From assembly GCA_016713225.1 (NCBI GenBank), contig JADJPO010000011.1, positions 310,001 through 374,000 on the forward strand: DNA of 64,000 nucleotides. The letters run 5' to 3'. The notes under the pieces are model-generated. The model ran no database searches. It was not told the origin of the DNA and worked only from the letters and a program-made list of their open reading frames with translations. This document shows positions 51,721-60,476 of this stretch, piece by piece; the stretch's first letter is position 1; every line of letters begins with the position of its first letter. The position numbers were made by a program, and so were the translations under genes. This DNA comes from Kineosporiaceae bacterium. Lineage in GTDB: Bacteria > Actinomycetota > Actinomycetes > Actinomycetales > Kineosporiaceae.

Positions 51721-53460
51721 GTGACAACCGAACACACGTTGAGTGAGGCCGAGTTGATCGAGGCGGAGGCGCAAGCCCCTGCCGAGAACGCCTTCGAGCC
51801 GCCACTCTTCACCGATCTGGGCGTGCAGCCCGAGATCGCCGCAGCGCTCGAGAGGGTCGGCATCACCCATGCCTTCCCCATCCAGGCCCTCACCCTGCCG
51901 GTCGCCCTCGGCGGGCACGACATCATCGGCCAGGCCAAGACCGGCACCGGCAAGACCCTCGGCTTCGGCATCCCGCTGCTGCAGCGCGTGATCGGCCCCG
52001 GCGAGGCCGGCTTCGAGGACCTGCTGGCGCCGAACAAGCCGCAGGCACTGGTCGTCGTCCCCACCCGTGAGCTCGCCGTCCAGGTCGCCAACGACCTCGG
52101 CGTTGCGGCCACCGGCCGCAACGCGCGCGTGCTCACCGTCTACGGCGGGCGCGCCTACGAGCCGCAGATCGAGGCCCTCAAGAAGGGCATCGAGATCGTC
52201 GTCGGCACTCCCGGCCGGCTGCTCGACCTGGCCCAGCAGAAGCACCTCGACCTCGGCAACGCGCGCATCGTCGTGCTCGACGAGGCCGATGAAATGCTCG
52301 ACCTGGGATTCCTGCCGGACGTCGAGCGGATCCTCGCGCACACCCCCGCGGGGCGGCAGACCATGCTGTTCTCGGCCACGATGCCCTCGGCCGTGGTCGC
52401 GCTGGCGCGCAGCTACATGACCCAGCCGACGCACATCCAGGCGCACTCCCCCGACGACACCGGCGCCACGGTCAAGGCGGTGACCCAGTTCGCCTACCGC
52501 GCGCACGCGCTCGACAAGGTCGAGATGCTGGCGCGCATGCTGCAGGCCCGAGGCCGCGGCCTGACCATGATCTTCGCCCGCACCAAGCGGACCGTGAGCA
52601 AGGTCGCCGATGAGCTGACCGAGCGCGGCTTCGCGGTCGGCGCCATTCACGGTGACCTGGGGCAGGGCGCTCGCGAGCAGGCGTTGCGGGCGTTCCGCAA
52701 CGGCAAGGTCGACGTGCTGGTGGCCACCGATGTCGCCGCTCGCGGCATCGACGTGGACGACGTCACGCACGTGATCAACTACCAGTGCCCCGAGGACGAG
52801 AAGACCTATGTGCACCGCACCGGGCGCACCGCCCGGGCGGGCAACACCGGCACCGCGGTGACGTTCGTCGACTGGGACGAGCTGATGCGCTGGGGCCTGA
52901 TCGACAAGGCGCTCGAGCTGGGCCTGCCCGAGCCGCCGGAGACCTACTCCTCCTCACCGAACCTGTTCAGCGACCTCGAGATCCCCGAGGGCACCCGAGG
53001 CACGCTGCCCCGTAGCGCGCGTACCCGTGCCGGGCTCGGCGCCGAAGAGGTCGAGGATCTCGGCGAGACCGGTGCCCGCCCCCGTGGTGGGGGACGCGAC
53101 GGTGGCCGGGGCCGCGACGGTGGTCGCGGACGGGACAGTGGTCGCGGACGGGACAGTGGCCGCGGACGGGACGGCGGCCGCGACGGTGGGCGTGGCCCCG
53201 GTCGCGACAGCGAGGCCGGCGCGTCCGGCGAGGTGGGCGAATCGAGCGAGGCTCCGCGGCCGCGGCGTCAGCGTGAGCGTCGTCGCACCCGGGGCGGCCA
53301 GACGATGGACGGCGTCGCCACCGGCACTGCGGGAACCGACGAGGGCGTACCCGCGGGCGGCAGCGACAACGGAGCCGCGGCGTCCGAGAGTTCGGACGCC
53401 AAGCCCCGTCGTCGCCGTCGTCGCCGCGGCGGCGCCAAGTCGCCGGCAACGACCGAGTGA
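51721..53460 (+). CDS. rhlE: DEAD-box RNA helicase with RGRD-rich tail (RhlE type)
   Basis: 579 residues. Motifs in order: Q motif FTDLGVQPEIAAALERVGIT, I AKTGTGKTLGFG, Ia PTRELAVQV, II VLDEADEML, III FSATMP, IV MIFARTKRTV, V ATDVAARGIDV, VI YVHRTGRTARAG. The C-terminal third is an Arg/Gly/Asp-rich tail (RDGGRGRDGGRGRDSGRGRD) encoded by ~18-nt repeats at about 53097-53200, then a basic SDAKPRRRRRRRGGAK end; both bind RNA non-specifically. Roles in the family are ribosome assembly and mRNA decay, often at low temperature. A 160-nt leader precedes the GTG. Confidence 0.95.
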   Translation: MTTEHTLSEAELIEAEAQAPAENAFEPPLFTDLGVQPEIAAALERVGITHAFPIQALTLPVALGGHDIIGQAKTGTGKTLGFGIPLLQRVIGPGEAGFEDLLAPNKPQALVVVPTRELAVQVANDLGVAATGRNARVLTVYGGRAYEPQIEALKKGIEIVVGTPGRLLDLAQQKHLDLGNARIVVLDEADEMLDLGFLPDVERILAHTPAGRQTMLFSATMPSAVVALARSYMTQPTHIQAHSPDDTGATVKAVTQFAYRAHALDKVEMLARMLQARGRGLTMIFARTKRTVSKVADELTERGFAVGAIHGDLGQGAREQALRAFRNGKVDVLVATDVAARGIDVDDVTHVINYQCPEDEKTYVHRTGRTARAGNTGTAVTFVDWDELMRWGLIDKALELGLPEPPETYSSSPNLFSDLEIPEGTRGTLPRSARTRAGLGAEEVEDLGETGARPRGGGRDGGRGRDGGRGRDSGRGRDSGRGRDGGRDGGRGPGRDSEAGASGEVGESSEAPRPRRQRERRRTRGGQTMDGVATGTAGTDEGVPAGGSDNGAAASESSDAKPRRRRRRRGGAKSPATTE

Positions 53461-53519
53461 GCTGACGCCTCGCGGTCGACGCGAGCGCAGCATCACCGTT
53501 CGGCCCTGGCACGGATCGG

Positions 53520-54134
53520 CTACGGGGTTCCACCGAAGACCGTGATGGTCAGGTCGAACGCGTTGGAGCCGAGCCCGGTCTGGGTCACGGTGAAGGACCG
53601 GGTCGTGGCACCGGCGGCCGGGGCCTGGCGGGTCACGGTGATCGTCGAGCCGAGCGGTGCACCGGCCGCGTTGGTCAACGGCGTGGTGTTCTCCGGGTTG
53701 CTGATCGAGAACTTGGGCACGCCGGTCATGGTCACGGTCTGCGAGGCCGCGCTGGCCGAGGTCAGGTGAACCGAGATCTGCTTCAGGTAGAAGTTGCTGT
53801 TACCCGGGTCGCCCTTGTCGCCCTTGGGGCCGCGCGGGCCACGCTCGCCCTGAACGCCCTGAACGCCCTGCGGGCCTTGCGGTCCGGTGGGGCCGGTGAT
53901 CGAGATCGGTCCCCAGTAGCCGGGGGCCGGTTTGGTCAGGTAGTACAGCGCGCCGGTGCCCGACTTGACGTAGACGGCGCGAGTGGAGGCGGCCTGGGAC
54001 ACCCCCGCGCCCAGCGCGCCGAGCGTCACGACGTTCAACGTCACCAGTGCGGCGACGCCGGGACGCGCGACAATCCTGCGGACCAGTGTGTGAGTGAGGC
54101 GCCGGTCTTCGTCGTCGCCGTGGAATGTCGACAT
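53520..54134 (-). CDS. Exported protein with short collagen-like (GXY) repeat
   Basis: 204 residues from the ATG at 54134 (AGGGAG 9 nt upstream). The N-terminus RRIVARPGVAALVTLNVVTL GALGAGVSQAAS is a signal peptide. A short strand-rich region (VYVKSGTGALYYLTKP) precedes about 14 GXY triplets (GPTGPQGPQGVQGVQGERG, PRGPKGDKGDPG), then a beta-rich C-terminal domain. Bacterial collagen-like proteins form trimers on the cell surface. Transcribed toward the DEAD-box gene (convergent). No anchor motif is seen, so it may be released. Confidence 0.82.
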   Translation of the reverse strand: MSTFHGDDEDRRLTHTLVRRIVARPGVAALVTLNVVTLGALGAGVSQAASTRAVYVKSGTGALYYLTKPAPGYWGPISITGPTGPQGPQGVQGVQGERGPRGPKGDKGDPGNSNFYLKQISVHLTSASAASQTVTMTGVPKFSISNPENTTPLTNAAGAPLGSTITVTRQAPAAGATTRSFTVTQTGLGSNAFDLTITVFGGTP

Positions 54135-54270
54135 CAGGTTCATCTCCCTCGGAAACAAGACCTGTCCGACATTTCAGAGCATAGGTGAGTCGAAGACGTC
54201 CGGATTGGGCACAACGGCTCGGCTGGTGGCGACAGCCGGCTGACATCGCCCGCCGACCGGACGCCGCCCG

Positions 54271-54738
54271 TCAGTCCTGGTGATCGGCGCGAGCGATCTC
54301 GAGCCAGGCGGCGTCCAGCACGCGGCGCAGGTCGCGGGCCGTGGGCACCAGGTGCGCCAACAGCACCACGGCTGCCTGGGTGACCTCGGCCGGTGCCACC
54401 TGCAGTTCGGGCACCTCGCCGGCCTCGACCACGACCCCGAACGCACCGGTGAGCACCACGGCGAGCGCGGTGGGGTCCGACCGTCCCACCTCGCCGAGCA
54501 GGATCGCGAGATCATCGCCCGTGACGCCGTCCGGGTGACGCGCCTCGAGGGCGGGGCGCACCGTGGCGGTCAGCAGCCGGTGCAGCTGGTGCGGGTCGGA
54601 CCGGTCGAGCCTGCCCAGTGCATCGACCAGGCGCTGCTCGGTGTCGTCGTCCTGGGCCTGTGCGTTGGCATGGGCGGCCGTGACTGCCTCGGTGAGCGCA
54701 CGATCCAGGGCCGCCGGTGGGCCGGACAGTGCCGTCAT
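54271..54738 (-). CDS. Hypothetical helical protein
   Basis: 155 residues from the ATG at 54738 (GGAG 5 nt upstream). Mostly helical, no Cys, no signal peptide: LTEAVTAAHANAQAQDDDTE, DPHQLHRLLTATVRPALEAR, LAILLGEVGRSDPTALAVVL, QAAVVLLAHLVPTARDLRRV. No family recognised with confidence. It lies downstream of the TetR gene on the same strand, separated by palindromic element copy C. Confidence 0.65.
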   Translation of the reverse strand: MTALSGPPAALDRALTEAVTAAHANAQAQDDDTEQRLVDALGRLDRSDPHQLHRLLTATVRPALEARHPDGVTGDDLAILLGEVGRSDPTALAVVLTGAFGVVVEAGEVPELQVAPAEVTQAAVVLLAHLVPTARDLRRVLDAAWLEIARADHQD

Positions 54739-54798
54739 CTCATCTCCACGTCTCAGTCGGCTGCCGCGGTCTCCCTCGCCCCACCCTGGCGCGAGTCT

Positions 54799-54870
54799 CT
54801 CGGTGATCATGCAATCCGTGCACGCTCGTGAATGCTTTCACGAGCGTGCACGGATTGCATGATCACCGAG
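54799..54870. repeat. Palindromic intergenic element, copy C
   Basis: Perfect 34-bp inverted repeat (arms 54799-54832 and 54837-54870), 4-nt loop. Contains the shared core and copy-specific inner bases (CTCGTGAA / TTCACGAG). It lies between two minus-strand genes and supplies the last codons and stop of the TetR gene. Confidence 0.92.
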
Positions 54871-55473
54871 GTTGGGGTGTGAACGCTCGGCGCGGATGAA
54901 GTCCAGCAGACCGTCCAGGCCCGGGAGCTGATAACTCCAGAACGCCCGCACCAGGTCGCCGACGTGCTCGGCGTCGTTGCCCGACATCAGGATCCGGGCC
55001 AGGGCGCGGCGGGTGTTGTCGAAGACCAGGGTGAGGATCTCGCGATGCACCGACGACAGCGGGACGTCGAGCAGCCGCTCGGAGTGATCGACCAGCCGCG
55101 CCACGAACGTCGCGGGATAGTCCGCGTACGGCGTGCCCTCGGCGCGGTCGAGCAGCACCACCATGGCCAGGCGATGCGCGAGCCAGAAATCGAGCAGTTC
55201 CCCGGCGGCCGAGCCGGCGGTTGCGGCACGAGCGCCCAGGGTCTCGATCCGGGCGTCCAACAGGGCGTCGTGGCGCACCGGCAGATCGGCCGGGACGACG
55301 ACCGCGAACAGCGCCTCCTTGGAGTCGACGTAGCGGTAGACATTGGCCGTGGCGGTCTCGGCGGCGGCGGCGATGCGCGCCATGGTGGTGCCCTCGTATC
55401 CGTACCGCGCGAAACAGGCCAGCGCCGCCGCCTCGATGCGGGCGCGGACCTCGGGTTTGAGGACCTGGGCCAT
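54838..55473 (-). CDS. TetR-family regulator
   Basis: 211 residues. HTH: AALACFARYGYEGTTMARIA, ETATANVYRYVDSKEALFAV (residues ~15-55). The C-terminal half is helical (LAHRLAMVVLLDRAEGTPYA). The last eight residues (GDHAIRAR and S) are encoded by palindromic element copy C, so the original C-terminus was probably replaced or extended by it. The ATG shares one base with the amidase stop (TGATG), so both are co-translated. No operator palindrome was recognised near the amidase start. Confidence 0.86.
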   Translation of the reverse strand: MAQVLKPEVRARIEAAALACFARYGYEGTTMARIAAAAETATANVYRYVDSKEALFAVVVPADLPVRHDALLDARIETLGARAATAGSAAGELLDFWLAHRLAMVVLLDRAEGTPYADYPATFVARLVDHSERLLDVPLSSVHREILTLVFDNTRRALARILMSGNDAEHVGDLVRAFWSYQLPGLDGLLDFIRAERSHPNLGDHAIRARS

Positions 55474-56864
55474 CAGCGGCCCGGACGCCGATCGGCCCAG
55501 GGCGCAGCCTGTTCCAGCTCGTAGGCCAGGCCCAGCAGAAGGGCGTCCGCACCAGGGGCCGCGGCGAAGTGCAGCCCGATCGGCAGCCCGTCGTCCCAGC
55601 CCAGCGGCAGGGTCATCGCCGGGCAGCCCGCGGGGTTGTGGATCGGGGTGTACCCGACCACGCGCTCCGTGCGGTCGATCAGCACGTCACGACCGGCGCC
55701 GGGGTCGAGGTACCCGATCGGCCACGAGGCCACCGCGAGGGTGGGGCTGAGCACGACGTCGTAGCGATCGAACAGCGTGAGATACGTGCGCGCGGCGTCG
55801 GCCAATGCCTGCTCACTGTCGCTCTGAGCCTGCGGGCCAAGGGTTCTCGCCCACTCGATCAACTCGAGGGTGAACGGCTCGACCTCACCCTCGACCGGCG
55901 GGAAGCCCCGCATCGACGTCGTCAGTTGCGCCATCATCGTCATGGTCAGCGCCGCCGCGGTGAAGAAGCCCCGACTCAGACCCGCGCCATCGATGCCCGG
56001 CGCCACCGCGAGCTCGACCTCGTGGCCGAGCGCGGCGCACCGTGCCGCCACCCGGTCGAGTTCGCGCCGTACCACGGCGTCCGGCTCACGCCCGGTCAGC
56101 GTCGAGGCCAGGACGCCGATCCGCAACCGCGCCGGACTCGGTCCGTCGATCACCCCGATCGGGGCATGGACGGCGTCCGGACCGGTTCGTTCGGTGACTG
56201 CCAGCAGCTGGGCACTGTCGCGCACCGAACGGGTCATGACGTGGTCGGTGACCAGCGCCTGCAGCCCAGAGGCCTGCGGGCCGGTCGGCAGACACCGCCC
56301 CCCTGACGGCTTGAAGCCGACGATGCCGTTCAACGCCGCCGGCACCCGCAATGAGCCACCGGCATCACTGCCATGAGCCATCGGCACCACGCCGGCAGCC
56401 ACCAGCACCGCCGAACCACCCGACGATCCCCCAGCGGAGACCCCTGCCCGCCAAGGGTTTCTCGTGATGCCGTGCAATGCCGTCTCGGTGCTGCCCAGCA
56501 ACCCGAACTCGGAGCTCGTGGTCGAGGCCAGAACGGTCAGCCCGGCGTCCCGCAGTCGCTCTGCGTAGGGCGACAGGCCCGGCGCCGGGTTGTTCGCCAG
56601 CAGGCGCGAGCCCATCGTCCACGGCAACCCGGGCCAGGCCAGCAGCTCCTTGACGGCGAACGGCACCCCGGCGAACACCCCGGCGGTCGCCGGCTGCCCC
56701 ACCGGATCGACCCGGTAGGCCAGCGCGTTCAGGTCGGAGCGGGCCTCGAGCAGACCCAACGCGGTCTCGGTCAGGTCGGTTGCGGACACCTCACCCGCGC
56801 GCACCAGGCGGGCCAGCTCCACGCCGTCCCAGGCGCGGTACTCATCCTCATCGATCAGCATCAC
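55473..56864 (-). CDS. Amidase-signature family hydrolase
   Basis: 463 residues. Amidase signature Ser-cisSer-Lys triad: Lys in FAGVPFAVKELLAWPG (~residue 72), first Ser in WRAGVSAGGSSGGSAVLVAA (~143-150) and the oxyanion segment HGSDAGGSLRVPAALNGIVG with the nucleophile Ser. C-terminal closing motif NPAGCPAMTLPLGWDDGLPI GLHF. It hydrolyses amides or nitrile-derived amides; the substrate is unknown. No signal peptide. The adjacent TetR gene is the likely regulator. ATG at 56864; alternative one codon later. Confidence 0.92.
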   Translation of the reverse strand: MMLIDEDEYRAWDGVELARLVRAGEVSATDLTETALGLLEARSDLNALAYRVDPVGQPATAGVFAGVPFAVKELLAWPGLPWTMGSRLLANNPAPGLSPYAERLRDAGLTVLASTTSSEFGLLGSTETALHGITRNPWRAGVSAGGSSGGSAVLVAAGVVPMAHGSDAGGSLRVPAALNGIVGFKPSGGRCLPTGPQASGLQALVTDHVMTRSVRDSAQLLAVTERTGPDAVHAPIGVIDGPSPARLRIGVLASTLTGREPDAVVRRELDRVAARCAALGHEVELAVAPGIDGAGLSRGFFTAAALTMTMMAQLTTSMRGFPPVEGEVEPFTLELIEWARTLGPQAQSDSEQALADAARTYLTLFDRYDVVLSPTLAVASWPIGYLDPGAGRDVLIDRTERVVGYTPIHNPAGCPAMTLPLGWDDGLPIGLHFAAAPGADALLLGLAYELEQAAPWADRRPGR

Positions 56865-56902
56865 TCAATAGTGAATGATGAAATCGCTATTGGCAATCCG
56901 CA

Positions 56903-59900
56903 CTACCGCGTCAGCGTCACGGCGCCGCTGACCCCGGCGAGGTGGCCGTACCGCGAGGGCACCACCACCCGGTAGGTGCCCCGGGGAAGGTCGATGGTGC
57001 GGGTCTCGGTGCTGCCCTGGGTGGTCCAGGTGGCGCTCAGGGTGGCCCAGGTTCCGTTCGAGGCACGCTGCTGCACCCGCACCACCCAATAGCCGGCCCC
57101 CTTGTCGGGCGCGACGTCCAGGTACAGCCTGCCGGCACCACCGACCGCCTTGGCCGTCACCCGGGCCACCGGCGGCATCCAGAACCGCAGGCTTGCCGCG
57201 GACGACCAGCCGACCGCGTTCATCGCCTGCACCGACACGGTCTGCCAGGCGTTGTTCGCCAGCGCGGGCACGACGAATCGGGCCGCCGTGGTGGTCCAAC
57301 TTCGCGTGCCGTGGCGCACCAGGTATCGGGTGACCGCAACGCCACCGGTCGAGCTCGGGGCGGCCCACGCCAGGCTCGCCGCTCCCACACCGGGGATGGC
57401 GGCCACGGCGCGCGGCGGGCTCGGGGCGCCCACCGGCGTCACCAGTGCGGACGGCGCGGACGGCGCCGAGACGCCGTGGTCGTTGCTCGCAGCGGCGACG
57501 AACTGGTAGCCCCGGCCGTTGACCAACCCGATGACGGTGCACGACGGCGTCCCGGTCACGATGGTGGTGGTGCACCGCTGGTTCCCACCGACGGTGCTCA
57601 CCTCCACCTGGCCGGCGGCCGGGCCGAGTGCGGCCGGCACCACCCGCACCACGGCCGAGCCGTTGCCGGCCACGACACCCGCGATCGTGGGCGCCCGAGG
57701 GGTCCACGCGCTGAAGAACGCCGTGACCTCGTGCACGGCGGTGTACGGCGCATCGGCCCCGGCGTCGGTGGTGATGGTGCAGGTGAGCCCGATCTGTCCG
57801 GCGCATCGCCCACCCCACCTGTGGAACGAGGAACCCCAGGCGGGATCGGCGGTGAAGGTGAGCGGCACAGCCTTCGGCACGGCGTCGAAACAGACTGCAC
57901 CGCAGTCGGTCCGGCTGCCCGTACCCACCACGGTGCCCTGCCCCGACCCCGCCGTGGTGGCGTCGATGACCTGGTCTGCGGCGGCGGAGTTGCCCCACAC
58001 GCCGACCAGCGTCCGGTCGCCGTCGACGATGACGCTGTCCGGCAGGGTCCGGCCCGGCTCACTCCACGCGTGCGTCAGCCCGCCGTCCTCGAACAGGGCC
58101 AGCAGGGTACGGGTGTCGCCGTGGCCGCCGTCCAGCTCGATCTGATCGCCCAGCGGGTGCAGCGACTCGCACCGGATCGGGGTGGCCGGCCCACCGGGCG
58201 AGCAGGTGGTGGTCGTGCCCAGCTCGGCGGAGGTCCACCCGACCGGCTGGGCGTGATCGGCACTCATGCGTGCGGCGTCCCGGTAGAAGCCCAGGTCACC
58301 GTGCAGCTCAACCGTGAACCGGCGCGGTGGGCCGTAGATCGCCTGCACCGCCAGGTGGCGATCGGCTCGCAATCGGCACGTGCTCGAGACCACCCCGGCG
58401 CAGTCACCGGCCCAGCCGGCGAAGAACCACCCGTTCGACAGCGGGTCCGCGGTGATCGTCACGACGGTCTCGGGGTCGTAGGGCACGGCGCGTTCGCAGT
58501 CGGCCACGACACAGGTCAGCGACTCGCCCTGCACGGTGAGCGTCGGCGCCAGGGGCGTGGTCGGGTCCAGCTCCGAGCCCGAGGCCACGGCACGCAGCGA
58601 GACCACCGGCGCCCCCGTGGTGACCACGTAGCGTCCGAGACTGCCGTAGCTGGAGTAGGCCAGGTTGGCATACGGGGTGCTGGTGGCCGGCGCCCCGGAA
58701 CCGCGCACGGTCAGGTGGTAGGTACCCGCGGGCAGGCTCGCCGCACTCAGTCGGGACGCGAGCCCGTGCGAACGGCCGTGAGCGCTCTCGGTGGCTGGGT
58801 TGGTGGCCTGCACCAGCACCGCACCCCCGACCGTAGGGCCGCTGATCAGAGCACCGGTCGCATCGAGCAGTGCGGCCTCGACGTCCAGGTTGCCGTGTCC
58901 GGCATCGGGTTGGACCCGCAGCTCGAAGGCTCCGCCGGGGTGGGTCAGGCGCATCACGTCGACGTCGGTGCCGGCGGTGATCAGACCTGTCGCACCCGTC
59001 GACGCATCGATGGTCGGCGCGTCGAGATGGCTTGCCGGGTAGTCATCGGTCACCGTGGCCAGACCGTTGCCGGCGATCAGGGTCAGGTCGTTCTCGGTGT
59101 TCGTCGCCCCCGTGTAGTCGCCCCGGGACCACTGCCGGATGGTGGCGTACCCGCCGGCTCCGCCCATGATCGGACCCCACCGGTGGTCACCGAAGTGATA
59201 GGGCTGCGAGCTGCCCCCGGTCACGATGCCGTCGTGCGACAGACCGAGCTGGTGGCCGACCTCGTGCGACGCGCACTGCCCCCCGCCGTAGAAACACAGC
59301 GCGTGCTTGTAGTACGGCTGCACGCCGGGCAGGTCGAAGGTGCCCACGTAGCCCAGGCCGATGGCGCCGCCGGTGTCGAATCCGTCCGGTGCGTCGTCCC
59401 CCATGATCACGTGAGCGCCGTAGTTCAGGTCCTGGACGCTGGTGCGATCGATCGCGGCATCCCCCGGGTCGACCGTGGTCACGTCGACGGCGAACGGGGC
59501 GAAGTCCTCGGCCACCTCGAGCCAGGTGTCCCGGATCAGCTGACGCTCGTAGGCGTCGAAGGTCGCCGGGTCGCCGTCGCGGTCCAGCCCCGGGACGTGG
59601 AGCCGGGGCAGATCGACCGAGTTCCAGGCCGTGTCGACCAGGGTCTCGCCGCCGAAGTCGAGGTAGATCGTGTGTGCCGCTCCGGGACGACTCGACAGGG
59701 CAGGCTCCGCAGCTGCCGGCACGTCGACCTCGCCGAACCGCTTCACCCGCGCCAACGCGATCCCGCCGAGGGCCTGCGGCCGCCGCTGCTCGGGTACGGC
59801 GAGAGCGTCGGGGCGTGATTCGAGGTGAGCTTCGAGGTGGGGTTCGGGGTCGCGGAAGAACACCACCCCGTCAGCGTCGGCCCGGGCTGCGGCGTCGCCC

Positions 59901-60259
59901 CGCACCCGAGCGATCTGGGATGGGGTCAGGCCGGGGTTGGCGCGAGCCAGCGCTGCCGGGGACAGTGCGCGGGCAGGCCGTGACCGATCGCCGGCACGGC
60001 CCGCCCGCCGGGTCGTGGTCGTCGTGGTGGTTGTGGTGGTCTCGGTGGTTGTGGTGCTCGCCGGGGTCACCGCAGGCACGTTGGGCACGGCGGTGGCCCT
60101 CGCGGTGGAGCTCGCCACAGCGGACGAGGTCGACGAGGCAGTAGGCGGTGCGGGGGCAGCCACCGGCCCACCGTTGCGGGCACCGTCGTACCGCAGGCCC
60201 GCTCCCCCGGCCGCCACCACGCCCGCGACGACGACGGTGAGCCACCGGCCAGGGTGCAT
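56903..60259 (-). CDS. Large secreted zinc metalloprotease with repeat and Fn3-like domains
   Basis: 1118 residues from the ATG at 60259, which begins a signal peptide (GRWLTVVVAGVVAAGGAGL). A Ser/Thr linker with a run of ten Thr follows. The catalytic region has IYLDFGGETLVDTAWN, then CASHEVGHQLGLSHDG (HExxHxxxxxH, residues ~350) and the Met-turn GPIMGGAGG, so it is a metzincin-type peptidase. Later come a pre-peptidase C-terminal-like beta domain (AGTYHLTVRGSG), two segments like bacterial-repeat domains (FFAGWAGDCAGVVSSTCRL, SSFHRWGGRCAGQIGLTC) and two Fn3-like domains (PSPPRAVAAIPGVGAASLAW). Role: extracellular protein degradation, inferred. Confidence 0.9.
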   Translation of the reverse strand: MHPGRWLTVVVAGVVAAGGAGLRYDGARNGGPVAAPAPPTASSTSSAVASSTARATAVPNVPAVTPASTTTTETTTTTTTTTTRRAGRAGDRSRPARALSPAALARANPGLTPSQIARVRGDAAARADADGVVFFRDPEPHLEAHLESRPDALAVPEQRRPQALGGIALARVKRFGEVDVPAAAEPALSSRPGAAHTIYLDFGGETLVDTAWNSVDLPRLHVPGLDRDGDPATFDAYERQLIRDTWLEVAEDFAPFAVDVTTVDPGDAAIDRTSVQDLNYGAHVIMGDDAPDGFDTGGAIGLGYVGTFDLPGVQPYYKHALCFYGGGQCASHEVGHQLGLSHDGIVTGGSSQPYHFGDHRWGPIMGGAGGYATIRQWSRGDYTGATNTENDLTLIAGNGLATVTDDYPASHLDAPTIDASTGATGLITAGTDVDVMRLTHPGGAFELRVQPDAGHGNLDVEAALLDATGALISGPTVGGAVLVQATNPATESAHGRSHGLASRLSAASLPAGTYHLTVRGSGAPATSTPYANLAYSSYGSLGRYVVTTGAPVVSLRAVASGSELDPTTPLAPTLTVQGESLTCVVADCERAVPYDPETVVTITADPLSNGWFFAGWAGDCAGVVSSTCRLRADRHLAVQAIYGPPRRFTVELHGDLGFYRDAARMSADHAQPVGWTSAELGTTTTCSPGGPATPIRCESLHPLGDQIELDGGHGDTRTLLALFEDGGLTHAWSEPGRTLPDSVIVDGDRTLVGVWGNSAAADQVIDATTAGSGQGTVVGTGSRTDCGAVCFDAVPKAVPLTFTADPAWGSSFHRWGGRCAGQIGLTCTITTDAGADAPYTAVHEVTAFFSAWTPRAPTIAGVVAGNGSAVVRVVPAALGPAAGQVEVSTVGGNQRCTTTIVTGTPSCTVIGLVNGRGYQFVAAASNDHGVSAPSAPSALVTPVGAPSPPRAVAAIPGVGAASLAWAAPSSTGGVAVTRYLVRHGTRSWTTTAARFVVPALANNAWQTVSVQAMNAVGWSSAASLRFWMPPVARVTAKAVGGAGRLYLDVAPDKGAGYWVVRVQQRASNGTWATLSATWTTQGSTETRTIDLPRGTYRVVVPSRYGHLAGVSGAVTLTR

Positions 60260-60476
60260 CGTCCGGGCCTCCCGCCGTAGGACGTGGCGGACGCCAACCG
60301 TCACTACCTACCGACGGCAGCCCCCGCCGAAGCTGGAGCACCGCAGCCCCGAATCACTCGCGTGGCTCAGCCACCGGGCCTCGGGCGCGAGGCACCCGAG
60401 AGCATCGTGAAGATCGCCGTGCGCGGATCCGGTCGCCGATCAGAGCGGGTCGACCGGCGTGACCGCACACCAGGGC

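Noticed and set aside
56942..59818. 958-codon plus-strand frame opposite the metalloprotease
   Set aside because: Shadow frame; the minus strand has signal peptide, metal site and Fn3-like domains.
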